Assembly (NCBI GenBank): GCA_003553945.1
Contig: PWEL01000033.1
Location: forward strand, 1-50,197
From: Mollicutes bacterium
Lineage (GTDB): Bacteria; Bacillota_I; Bacilli_A; Izemoplasmatales; Izemoplasmataceae
DNA: 50,197 nt
Reading direction: 5' to 3'
The position numbers and the translations under genes were made by a program. Positions 32,316 through 38,847 of this stretch are shown here, in pieces. Each line of letters begins with the position of its first letter. The first letter of the stretch is position 1. Under the pieces are notes generated by a model. That model saw only the letters and a program-made list of their open reading frames with translations. It had not been told where the DNA came from and searched no databases.

Positions 32316-32597
32316 TCAGAATTTCACGTCAAAAGAATCGGGGGCGTCATCGGGGGCGTCCAGCCATTCGCCTTCCACTGAATCGATGTGGCCGGCACCG
32401 ATCTTGTTGCGGCGCAACAGGTCGATCATGCGCTCGATGTCCTTTTCTTTCCCCACGAAATAGATCTCCACTCTGCCGTCCGGAAGGTTCTTCACATGTC
32501 CCCTTAGTCCTTTGCGCGTTGCGGTCGTGCGTACGGAAAAACGCATGCCGACGCCTTGTACAATTCCGTTCAGATATCCTTTGTACGCTTTCCACAC
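32316..32597 (-). CDS. acyP: Acylphosphatase
   Basis: 93-residue acylphosphatase. The phosphate-binding loop GIVQGVGMRF (about 10-19) with its arginine and the catalytic asparagine in GHVKNLPDGRVEI (about 34-46) are present; it hydrolyses carboxyl-phosphate bonds. I chose GTG 32597 because GGAGGG stands 8 bases ahead; the GTG at 32612 lies within that site. Leads the acyP-DUF6062-methyltransferase-like operon. A C-terminal acidic tail (APDDAPDSF) is slightly longer than usual. Confidence 0.93.
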   Translation of the reverse strand: MWKAYKGYLNGIVQGVGMRFSVRTTATRKGLRGHVKNLPDGRVEIYFVGKEKDIERMIDLLRRNKIGAGHIDSVEGEWLDAPDDAPDSFDVKF

Positions 32598-32780
32598 GGT
32601 GCATCCCTCCACTTGTGGGTTTCCACTTACATCATATCATAACACAGAGGGCAATTTATAATAAAAGAGACGATTCCTGAGTAGACCGGTGCTTTGATCG
32701 TATGCAAATCGGGCATGTGAAGCGATAACGGATCCGGGATGTCATGGGCGAAAGATATGAGCCTAGGGCATATCGCATGA

Positions 32781-32808
32781 AAAAAGAGAAGGAGCCGCCT
32801 TCTCTTTC
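32781..32808 (-). terminator. Terminator of the tRNA-Arg pair
   Basis: AAAGAGAAGG and CCTTCTCTTT pair over five bases, followed by TTT on the minus strand. Confidence 0.85.
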
Positions 32809-32819
32809 GTGCACCATAA

Positions 32820-32895
32820 TGGCGCCCTCGGCAGGATTCGAACCTGCGACCTCAGCATTAGGAGTGCCGCGCTCTATCCCCTGAGCTACGAGGGC
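32820..32895 (-). tRNA. tRNA-Arg (anticodon CCT)
   Basis: Acceptor GCCCTCG/CGAGGGC, encoded CCA, anticodon stem CGGCA/TGCTG with loop CTCCTAA (anticodon CCT), T-arm GCAGG/CCTGC around TTCGAAT. Confidence 0.95.
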
Positions 32896-32941
32896 CGGCG
32901 TATGGGATGTATATGTGAAGCCCGTGAAGGGCGTCCATTAC

Positions 32942-33017
32942 TGGCGCTCCGGGAGGGATTCGAACCCACGACCTACAGCTTCGGAGGCTGCCGCTCTGTC
33001 CCCTGAGCTACCGGAGC
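32942..33017 (-). tRNA. tRNA-Arg (anticodon CCG)
   Basis: Acceptor GCTCCGG/CCGGAGC, encoded CCA, anticodon loop CTCCGAA (anticodon CCG). The T-stem GTGGG/CCCTC holds one T-T mismatch, which is unusual but not disabling. A TATAAT about 20 bases ahead probably starts a common transcript with tRNA-Arg(CCT). Confidence 0.92.
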
Positions 33018-33075
33018 ATTCAGACCTACGGTATTATATCACGCTTGACGATGTAAATAAACACCCGGGAGGATT

Positions 33076-34371
33076 TTATCCGGCGTCGCTCTTAATGATG
33101 AGGGGACAGGCATCGAGTGCGAGGCGCCCTTCTTTGACGGTGACGGCGCTGTCATCGATCAGATTGGTATAGGTCCCGTCCTCGAGGTCGGTCGTGATCT
33201 CTCCTTGGCGACCCGCAAAACTGAATACACCGGTATAACGCACTGTTTCAAAACGATACGACCCGCCAACGACCTGGTGTGCTTCATGCGCCAGGAGGTC
33301 ATAGGCGCCCCTATAAAACGGCGTATCCGACGTTATGGTCTTCAGACGCCGGAAAAACGCCGTGTGCTCGGTCCCTTCGAAACGGACCGGGTCCTTGTTG
33401 AAGAGGTCGGGGTGATGCGTATCGAAGTATTCGCCGCCTGCATACACCAGTGTCGAACCGCGGCTGAAGAAGGAGAATGCGTGCCAGTTTTTTAGCGCAT
33501 CGATGTCGGAGTCAAGCCAGCGGGCGATGCGTCCATGATCATGATTCTCCAGATGACGCAGCTTGATGTAATTCCCCGGATAGATGGATTCCTGCACCAG
33601 TAGCCATTCGACATATTCTGAGAGCGTGCCCTCGCCGTCGAGATATGCTTTGAAGAAAGGGTCGGCGTCATAATCATAGGCCATGTCGAACACTTGCAGA
33701 AGTTCGCTGTCGCTCAGCGCCTCGAACCCTTGATTCCTGAAATGACGCACAAAATCCGTGTGAATGGATTCCGCGAGCCAGATGGTGTCGGGGGCCACCG
33801 CCTCGACTGCACGGCGCGCACGGCGCAAGAATGCAAGCGGAAGCAACCCTGCGACATCGAAACGGAACCCGTCGACGCCTTTCTTCGCATACATCACCAG
33901 CACATCGATGAGCGTCTCCCAGAGGCGCTCGTCCCTTGTGAAATCAAAGTCCACTACGTCCCACCATTCACCGACTCGGTTTTTGAATTCGCCATCTTCA
34001 CGATAAAAGAAACCCGGGTGATTCTCAAAAAGCGCCGAATCCCAAGCGGTGTGATTGAAGACAATATCCATCATGAGCTTCATATCGCGGCGGTGGACGG
34101 CATCGATCAAGGACTGGAAATCCTCCATTGTGCCGAGCGATTCGTCGATGGCGGTATAGTCCCTGATGGAATAGGGGCTTCCGAGGCCGCCCTTTCGTCG
34201 CTTTCTTCCAATCGGATGGATGGGCAGGAGATAGATGATGTCGACACCCAGAGCCTTGATCCTATCCAAATCATCAATGATGGCGGACAGCGTCCCCGCC
34301 TCGCTGTGATTGCGTGGATACACCTGGTAGATGAAAGCGTTGCGAAGTTCAGGATTCGTCTTTTCAGCCAT
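33076..34371 (-). CDS. Alpha-amylase family (GH13) glycosidase
   Basis: 431 residues, cytoplasmic (no signal peptide). The GH13 conserved regions are all there: DIVFNHT (about 102), GFRFDVAGL with the nucleophile Asp (about 170), WLAES with the acid/base Glu (about 199), and ENHDHGR with the transition-state Asp (about 275). Domain C is short. It probably splits short alpha-glucans or a disaccharide; the exact bond cannot be told. ATG 34371 follows AGGAGGCTATC; the ATG at 34389 lies just before that site. No sugar transporter lies beside it. Confidence 0.9.
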   Translation of the reverse strand: MAEKTNPELRNAFIYQVYPRNHSEAGTLSAIIDDLDRIKALGVDIIYLLPIHPIGRKRRKGGLGSPYSIRDYTAIDESLGTMEDFQSLIDAVHRRDMKLMMDIVFNHTAWDSALFENHPGFFYREDGEFKNRVGEWWDVVDFDFTRDERLWETLIDVLVMYAKKGVDGFRFDVAGLLPLAFLRRARRAVEAVAPDTIWLAESIHTDFVRHFRNQGFEALSDSELLQVFDMAYDYDADPFFKAYLDGEGTLSEYVEWLLVQESIYPGNYIKLRHLENHDHGRIARWLDSDIDALKNWHAFSFFSRGSTLVYAGGEYFDTHHPDLFNKDPVRFEGTEHTAFFRRLKTITSDTPFYRGAYDLLAHEAHQVVGGSYRFETVRYTGVFSFAGRQGEITTDLEDGTYTNLIDDSAVTVKEGRLALDACPLIIKSDAG

Positions 34372-34540
34372 GATAGCCTCCTGTTTCATTCATTCGTCCC
34401 ATACACGCATAGCGTCTGCCGGGTCAGGACCTCGCTGTATGAAAAGCCCGGCACACTTGAGCATATCACATAAAAACGGCTATACAAAGGAAAACAATGT
34501 GTTATAATATTATCGACTGGTCATGAAGGAGGACAATGCA

Positions 34541-34804
34541 ATGGCTGTTATCATTATCGTCTACATCATTCAAGTGCTTTTCGGGGTCTATGCCGGTGTC
34601 GCTAACGCCACGAAGAACGAGGACGAGCATACGACCGTCGCAGTGATGGTCTTTGTCGCAATGTTGTTCCCTGTCGTCGTCATCGTTGATGGCGTGCATA
34701 GGTTCCCCCACGTTATCGGCGCTTTCTTCGCTTGGCTGTTCGTGAGCTTTCTTGTCAATGAAGGGATCCGCTTGTTCAGGAAAGTCTATGAGGGCGATGA
34801 TTGA
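34541..34804 (+). CDS. Small membrane protein of unknown function
   Basis: 87 residues with three predicted membrane helices (about 2-20, 33-52 and 60-77), short loops and an acidic end. No family recognised. AAGGAGG lies 8 bases ahead of ATG 34541; the ATG at 34523 includes that site. TATAAT at 34503-34508 is the likely -10, without a clear -35. It stands alone, divergent from GH13, and ends at a bidirectional terminator. Confidence 0.75.
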   Translation: MAVIIIVYIIQVLFGVYAGVANATKNEDEHTTVAVMVFVAMLFPVVVIVDGVHRFPHVIGAFFAWLFVSFLVNEGIRLFRKVYEGDD

Positions 34805-34852
34805 GTGCGCCATCGCGCTGCATGCGACGGCACATTCATGTTGAATAGCTGA

Positions 34853-34880
34853 AAATCCCCGCGCCGAGGCGGGGATTTTT
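34853..34880. terminator. Bidirectional terminator
   Basis: AAAATCCCCGC and GCGGGGATTTT pair over a short G/C loop, with T-runs on both strands; it serves both the small membrane gene and the convergent frameshifted gene. Confidence 0.9.
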
Positions 34881-35205
34881 TCATTGTTCATAGGTGGGAT
34901 GTTCTTTGAGGAATATTTCAGCGATGTTCGGCATGTTGTCTCGGTCTTCTTCTGAAAGGCTCATGATGCGGTTGTTGGCGGTGTCGATCCTCATCACTAG
35001 AATCTTGCTCTTCTTCCTGCCTTCCTCCTCGGGGTCGTAGACGCAAAAACACTGCCCCCTCCACATTCACAATGTCCAGATAGTAATGTCCCGGCTTGTC
35101 AAGATAACGATTGATCGGAACATGTCGACTCTGGGTCTTCTCCGTGATCGAGAGGCTGTTCTCGTGGTCATACTGCAATAACCACTTGGTGATGAATGTT
35201 TCCAT
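34881..35205 (-). pseudogene. SAM-riboswitch-controlled small protein, frameshifted
   Basis: The frame starts at ATG 35205 (AAAGGAGAAACC ahead) as METFITKWLLQYDHENSL and runs well to DIVNVEGAVF, then turns into Arg-rich shadow text. The frame that makes sense afterwards is CVYDPEEEGRKKSKILVMRI, ending HPTYEQ at 34881. Dropping one T from the TTTTT near 35050 joins them into one 107-residue protein. It may be a real one-base insertion, a sequencing error in a homopolymer, or slippage at a T-run. No family recognised: probably a small beta/alpha cytoplasmic protein. The SAM riboswitch upstream ties it to sulfur or methyl metabolism. Confidence 0.7.
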
Positions 35206-35225
35206 GGTTTCTCCTTTCTACCAAA

Positions 35226-35252
35226 AAGAAAACGCCATCGTCATGATGGCGT
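35226..35252 (-). terminator. Expression-platform terminator of the SAM riboswitch
   Basis: ACGCCATC and GATGGCGT pair over five bases, followed by TTTCTTTTT on the minus strand, just before the ribosome binding site of the small gene. Confidence 0.9.
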
Positions 35253-35261
35253 GAACGGTTC

Positions 35262-35350
35262 CACCATCATGCAAGCATTAGCACCTTGCCTCAATTTTGG
35301 CAGGTTGCTGAAGGGTCATAAAGCTTGTCTCTCGCCTTCTCTTAATGGTG
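35262..35350 (-). promoter_or_regulatory. SAM-I riboswitch (S box)
   Basis: On the minus strand the S-box hallmarks appear in order: TTAAGAGAAGG, GAGAGAC, ATGACCC, CAGCAACC and AAGGTGCTAA, closed by P1 CACCAT (35345-35350) with ATGGTG (35262-35267). A terminator follows, so SAM should switch the gene off. Confidence 0.92.
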
Positions 35351-35355
35351 TGTCC

Positions 35356-35384
35356 AAAATACACTATCCCGGAATCTTTGTCAA
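35356..35384 (-). promoter_or_regulatory. Promoter of the SAM-riboswitch unit
   Basis: TTGACA (35379-35384), 17 bases, TATTTT (35356-35361), directly ahead of the aptamer. Confidence 0.82.
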
Positions 35385-35424
35385 TGAGGTTCGCCTTGGG
35401 GGCGACCGGTGCTGCAGGGCTTTC

Positions 35425-35454
35425 TAATAAACAACCCCTCCGGCCGGAGGGGTT
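35425..35454 (-). terminator. Terminator of the FMN reductase gene
   Basis: AACCCCTC and GAGGGGTT pair around CGGCCG, followed by TTGTTTATT on the minus strand, 5 bases after the stop codon. Confidence 0.85.
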
Positions 35455-35458
35455 GATG

Positions 35459-35998
35459 TCATCGCAAGGTCTTCAAGGCCGAGGCCCATGACTCGACCTG
35501 GTCGAAAAGGGTCTGTAGGCTCTTTTCGTGGACCGATCTGGGATTGAATTCAGAGAACTCCTTGAAATCATCGAAGAGGGACATCAGCACATGAGAGCGG
35601 ACATCCGCCATGTTGAGCTCGGCGCATATATTGCGCAGATGCTCCGCCGCTCTCACACCGCCGCCGGAACCGTAGCTCACAATGCCGGCGGCCTTGTGAT
35701 ACCAGGCCTCGCGGGCCGAATCCAGTGCGTTCTTGAGCGCAGCGGTCAGTGAATGATTGTATTCGGGGACGATAAAGATGAAGCCGTCCTTCTCGTCAAG
35801 TTTCTCGTTCCAGCGCTTTACGCCGGAGGTGTCCCCGCCCTCTCCGAGCAGGGGCAGGTTGTAATCCGCGATATCGATCAGTTCATAGTCGGCGCGTTCC
35901 CTTCCTTCAGCCTGACGCTCGACCCATTGTCCGACCTGAGGCGATACGCGCCCTTGCCGTGTACTGCCGAGAATGATACCCAGTTTCAATTTCTCCAT
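35459..35998 (-). CDS. NADPH-dependent FMN reductase family flavoprotein
   Basis: 179 residues with a flavodoxin-like fold. The FMN phosphate loop is GSTRQGRVSPQVGQW (about 10-24), the PEYNHSLTAALKNALD stretch (about 75-90) is the family signature with the flavin-contacting Tyr/Asn, and SYGSGGGVRAAEHLR (about 105) follows. It reduces FMN, quinones or other small acceptors with NAD(P)H. I chose ATG 35998 (AGAGGTGAGAAC ahead); the longer frame contains the promoter TTGACG (36065-36070), 17 bases, TACAAT (36042-36047). Confidence 0.9.
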   Translation of the reverse strand: MEKLKLGIILGSTRQGRVSPQVGQWVERQAEGRERADYELIDIADYNLPLLGEGGDTSGVKRWNEKLDEKDGFIFIVPEYNHSLTAALKNALDSAREAWYHKAAGIVSYGSGGGVRAAEHLRNICAELNMADVRSHVLMSLFDDFKEFSEFNPRSVHEKSLQTLFDQVESWASALKTLR

Positions 35999-36041
35999 GT
36001 TCTCACCTCTCATATTTATATCCATTCCAAATAACATTTTC

Positions 36042-36070
36042 ATTGTAGCGCTGTCTTGCGTTTTCGTCAA
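36042..36070 (-). promoter_or_regulatory. Promoter of the FMN reductase gene
   Basis: TTGACG (36065-36070), 17 bases, TACAAT (36042-36047). Confidence 0.78.
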
Positions 36071-36144
36071 AGCATACGCTTGTGCAATGCGTCTTGCATC
36101 ATGCACTTCTGTCCGTATGTTAGAATATAGATAGAGGTGGTTCT

Positions 36145-36453
36145 ATGTGGATCGGCATAGCAATCGTCGTCGGTCTGGCCGTTTTATTCATGGTCCTCTG
36201 GGTCTTGAACCCGAAAGAGAACCTTATGAAAGAGGCGTTGGAGGAAGCGCATTCCTTCATGAAAAGACATGAACTGACAGATAAAGACAAGGAAGAACTA
36301 AAGCAGGCGATGCAACGTCTCGAAAAGGCATATGAAGAAGCGAAGGCGAAACCGATGTGCTCCGCGAGTTCATGCGCAAGGCTCCCCTTGAATGATGCCT
36401 ATGAACATCTGAGAAGGCTTCTCAATGAGTATGAACGCCGTTATGACATGTAG
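36145..36453 (+). CDS. Single-pass membrane protein with helical tail
   Basis: 102 residues: one N-terminal membrane helix (about 3-21), then a charged, coiled-coil-prone helix rich in Glu and Lys, with a Cys pair (MCSASSCARL, about 71-80) and an Arg-rich end. No family recognised. GAGGTGGTTCT precedes the ATG; TAGAAT at 36121-36126 is a possible -10. It is followed by a weak terminator (36473-36506). Confidence 0.75.
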   Translation: MWIGIAIVVGLAVLFMVLWVLNPKENLMKEALEEAHSFMKRHELTDKDKEELKQAMQRLEKAYEEAKAKPMCSASSCARLPLNDAYEHLRRLLNEYERRYDM

Positions 36454-36472
36454 AAATGTTAGACAATATCAC

Positions 36473-36506
36473 GCCCCCTTTTGTCACGGACAAATCGGGG
36501 CTTTTT
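36473..36506 (+). terminator. Weak terminator after the single-pass membrane gene
   Basis: GCCCC and GGGGC pair over a long loop that holds the inner dyad TTGTC-ACG-GACAA, followed by TTTTT. Confidence 0.6.
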
Positions 36507-36530
36507 AATGGCTTGATGAGCATTAAGCCC

Positions 36531-36559
36531 TTGTGAGGAACAGGAGCTTTGTTTATAAT
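36531..36559 (+). promoter_or_regulatory. Promoter of the PatB/MalY gene
   Basis: TTGTGA (36531-36536), 17 bases, TATAAT (36554-36559). Confidence 0.8.
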
Positions 36560-36590
36560 AGGGCCGAGTATGCACGAGAAAGGAGTTCAT

Positions 36591-37757
36591 ATGACACGCT
36601 TTGAATCACTGAGGAGATTCGGGACCGCATCTGCGAAATGGGACGGCATGAAGATGAAGCTAGGGCATGAGGATTTTCTTCCCTTCTCAGTCGCGGATTC
36701 GGACTATTCGGCGCCCGAGGAAGTACTCGATGCACTCCGTGAACGCCTCGAACACGGTTCGCTGGGCTACACGATGATCGATGACGCCTATCTCGATGCC
36801 GTCCGCCGCTGGCTGATAAAACGCTGGAGGGTCGAGATAGAGAAGGACTGGATCATACCGGCCCCGAAAGTGCTTACTGCGATGAGTGTCGCAATCGAGA
36901 CGCTGACCCGTCAGGATGATGCCATTGTCATCCAGACACCGGTCTACAACAAGTTCGCTCCCGCCGTCACCTACAATCAGCGCACGCTTTTGAAGAACCC
37001 TCTGCATTATGAAGGCGGCCGCTATGTGATGGACCTCGACGATCTGGAGGCGCACTTCAGAAAGGGGGCCAGGATGCTTTTACTCTGCAGCCCGCACAAT
37101 CCCGTCGGCCGCGTGTGGAACAGACAGGAACTGAAAGACCTGCTCGACCTCGCAAGGCGCTACGATGTCTATATTCTCAGCGATGAGATCCACGGAGACC
37201 TCATCCTAGACAATCATACGTTCACATCCATGGGGCATTTCCTGAACGATTACGAAAAGCTCGTCGTCGTCACTGCACCGAGCAAGACCTTCAACATCGC
37301 CGGTCTGCATGCCGCGAATGTCATTGCCGCTCATGAAGAGACCCGCAAAGCAATCATCAAGGATTTCAAGCGCCTCTTTCTCAGCGGTCCGAACCTCCTC
37401 GCTCAGACCGCGATGAAGGCTGCATATGAGAAGGGGGAAGCGTGGCTCGATGCCCAGATGGAACATATCGAGAACAACGACAGGATCCTGAGGGAATTCT
37501 TCAAAGAAAACGACCCGAAGGCCTACGTGCTCCCCTTGGAGGGGACGTATCTCTCCTGGGTCGATCTTTCCCACTGGAATATTGAAAGCAGGACTCTGGT
37601 TGAAAAAATGAAGGCATACGGTGTCGTCGTTGCATCCGGCACCCTTTATGGAGCGGACGGCGAAGGCTTCATCCGCATCAACCTCGGCTGCTCGAAAGAA
37701 CAGCTCGAGGAAGGGCTATGGCGCATAGGCCGGTTCATGGACACTCTACGCTCTTGA
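36591..37757 (+). CDS. PatB/MalY-type C-S lyase (cystathionine beta-lyase)
   Basis: 388-residue PLP enzyme of fold type I. The MalY/PatB N-terminus KWDGMKMKLGHEDFLPFSVADSDY-type pattern is clear, followed by the substrate/PLP stretch SPHNPVGRVW (about 165), LSDEIHGDLIL (about 199) with the cofactor aspartate, and the Schiff-base lysine in APSKTFNIAGL (about 230). It splits cystathionine or cysteine conjugates to a thiol, pyruvate and ammonia. ATG 36591 follows AAAGGAGTTCAT. It lies near, but in a separate unit from, the SAM-riboswitch gene. Confidence 0.92.
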   Translation: MTRFESLRRFGTASAKWDGMKMKLGHEDFLPFSVADSDYSAPEEVLDALRERLEHGSLGYTMIDDAYLDAVRRWLIKRWRVEIEKDWIIPAPKVLTAMSVAIETLTRQDDAIVIQTPVYNKFAPAVTYNQRTLLKNPLHYEGGRYVMDLDDLEAHFRKGARMLLLCSPHNPVGRVWNRQELKDLLDLARRYDVYILSDEIHGDLILDNHTFTSMGHFLNDYEKLVVVTAPSKTFNIAGLHAANVIAAHEETRKAIIKDFKRLFLSGPNLLAQTAMKAAYEKGEAWLDAQMEHIENNDRILREFFKENDPKAYVLPLEGTYLSWVDLSHWNIESRTLVEKMKAYGVVVASGTLYGADGEGFIRINLGCSKEQLEEGLWRIGRFMDTLRS

Positions 37758-37768
37758 AACGAACGCGC

Positions 37769-38185
37769 CTAAACGCTTCTTTCGCGGATGAACTTGATGC
37801 CGTGAAGCGCAGTGATATAGGCGAAGAATATGCCGGCCAGTAGCGTCGTGCTGTCCTGGCTCAGCTTCCCGTCGGCGATGAGACCATCTCCCGCCAAAGC
37901 GAACACGCCCAGGAAAAGAACCGCTATGACAGCGAAGGCGATGCTGTTCCTGCCGTATGTCTCGCGACGCCCCACATACGCTCCCTGGAACAGCGAGCGC
38001 GTCACACAGTAAAGTGTCGGCACGGCGATCAGAACGAACGCCTCGCTCATCGGCTCAGCCCAGGTCATATCGAAACTCGAGCGTACGAGGCCGTTCATGA
38101 GCAATAATACAAATACAATCATGAGCGCATGGTGGGAGAGTCTGTAATTGACCCACCGCTGCCTTTCGTCATACTTTTTATTCAT
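37769..38185 (-). CDS. Membrane protein paired with XRE regulator (DUF6773-like)
   Basis: 138 residues with four predicted membrane helices and the cytosolic start [20 protein letters not shown], which resembles the DERQ-type start of small membrane proteins that follow YozG-like XRE genes in many Bacillota. Function unknown; it may hold or sense for the regulator. ATG 38185 stands 6 bases after AAGGAGG and overlaps the XRE stop (38178) by 8 bases, so the pair is coupled. The longer frame in front is XRE sequence read out of frame. Confidence 0.78.
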   Translation of the reverse strand: MNKKYDERQRWVNYRLSHHALMIVFVLLLMNGLVRSSFDMTWAEPMSEAFVLIAVPTLYCVTRSLFQGAYVGRRETYGRNSIAFAVIAVLFLGVFALAGDGLIADGKLSQDSTTLLAGIFFAYITALHGIKFIRERSV

Positions 38186-38387
38186 CATCCACCTCCTTCC
38201 AGAACAAATCGTCCAAAGTGACATCCAGCGCCCTGCAGATGTCAATGCAGAGATTGATGGTGGGGTTGTAGGCGCCACTTTCGATGGCATTGATTGTCTG
38301 CCGTGTCACACCAACCTGACGAGCGAGTTCCGCCTGCGTCATATCCTTCTTGACGCGGGCGCTTTTCATCCTGAGATTCTTACCCAT
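38178..38387 (-). CDS. Small XRE-family regulator (YozG/Cro type)
   Basis: 69 residues, almost only a helix-turn-helix: [21 protein letters not shown] (about 17-37) and [23 protein letters not shown]. This short form usually represses its own operon. ATG 38387 follows CAGGTGATGGTT. The promoter just upstream is covered by TTTACA/TGTAAA half-sites, probably its operator. Confidence 0.92.
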   Translation of the reverse strand: MGKNLRMKSARVKKDMTQAELARQVGVTRQTINAIESGAYNPTINLCIDICRALDVTLDDLFWKEVDDE

Positions 38388-38404
38388 AACCATCACCTGT
38401 CATG

Positions 38405-38446
38405 ATTATATACTATCCTTTACACAATGTAAACTATATTTTACAT
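38405..38446 (-). promoter_or_regulatory. XRE promoter with overlapping operator dyads
   Basis: Minus strand TTTACA (38428-38433), 17 bases, TATAAT (38405-38410). Over the -35 lie two joined palindromes, TTTACA-CAA-TGTAAA (38419-38433) and ATGTAAA-6-TTTACAT (38427-38446), giving three alternating half-sites. Confidence 0.8.
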
Positions 38447-38456
38447 AAAAATGCGT

Positions 38457-38486
38457 TAAAAAACGCCCTGCATGTCATAAGGCGTT
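38457..38486 (-). terminator. Terminator of the 52-residue membrane protein gene
   Basis: AACGCC and GGCGTT pair around a 13-base loop, followed by TTTTTTAA on the minus strand. Confidence 0.75.
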
Positions 38487-38510
38487 CCATTGAAAAAAGC
38501 ACGGGCGGGC

Positions 38511-38669
38511 TTAATAGATGCTGCCATCCTTTTTGGAACTGATTATGCGCCTGATGCTGTACACGAGCCATAGAAGGACGATGACCGCGATGATGATCGC
38601 GCCGACTGTGGAGAATATGTCCATCGGTGTCATACCGCCGTTGGTATCGCCGAACGTGGCCCATGTCAT
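38511..38669 (-). CDS. Small single-pass membrane protein, 52 residues
   Basis: ATG 38669 is preceded by GAGGAGGAAGG at 7-8 bases and opens MTWATFGDTNGGMTPMDIF, followed by a strongly hydrophobic helix (about 19-39) and a basic tail RRIISSKKDGSIY. Strong ribosome binding site, membrane helix with positive-inside tail and a terminator make it a real gene. Function unknown. TTGCAA with CAGAAT 17 bases on (inside and after the hairpin 38721-38744) may be its promoter. Confidence 0.75.
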   Translation of the reverse strand: MTWATFGDTNGGMTPMDIFSTVGAIIIAVIVLLWLVYSIRRIISSKKDGSIY

Positions 38670-38720
38670 TGTAGCACCTTCCTCCTCGGTCTTCTCGATA
38701 GAGTGAACATACTACCATTC

Positions 38721-38744
38721 TGCAATATCCGGAAGGATATTGCA
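38721..38744. other. Perfect hairpin / dyad
   Basis: TGCAATATCC and GGATATTGCA are perfect 10-base arms around GGAA. No T-run follows. It overlaps the likely promoter of the 52-residue protein and may be an operator. Confidence 0.6.
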
Positions 38745-38847
38745 AGAGACTGATGTCAATCTTGTTCCGAAGGATGCCTCCGGTCTTTATTAAAACGGCG
38801 TCACTCCGGATTCCAGCGGGCATTTGAATGCATGTGCTATGTCACTC

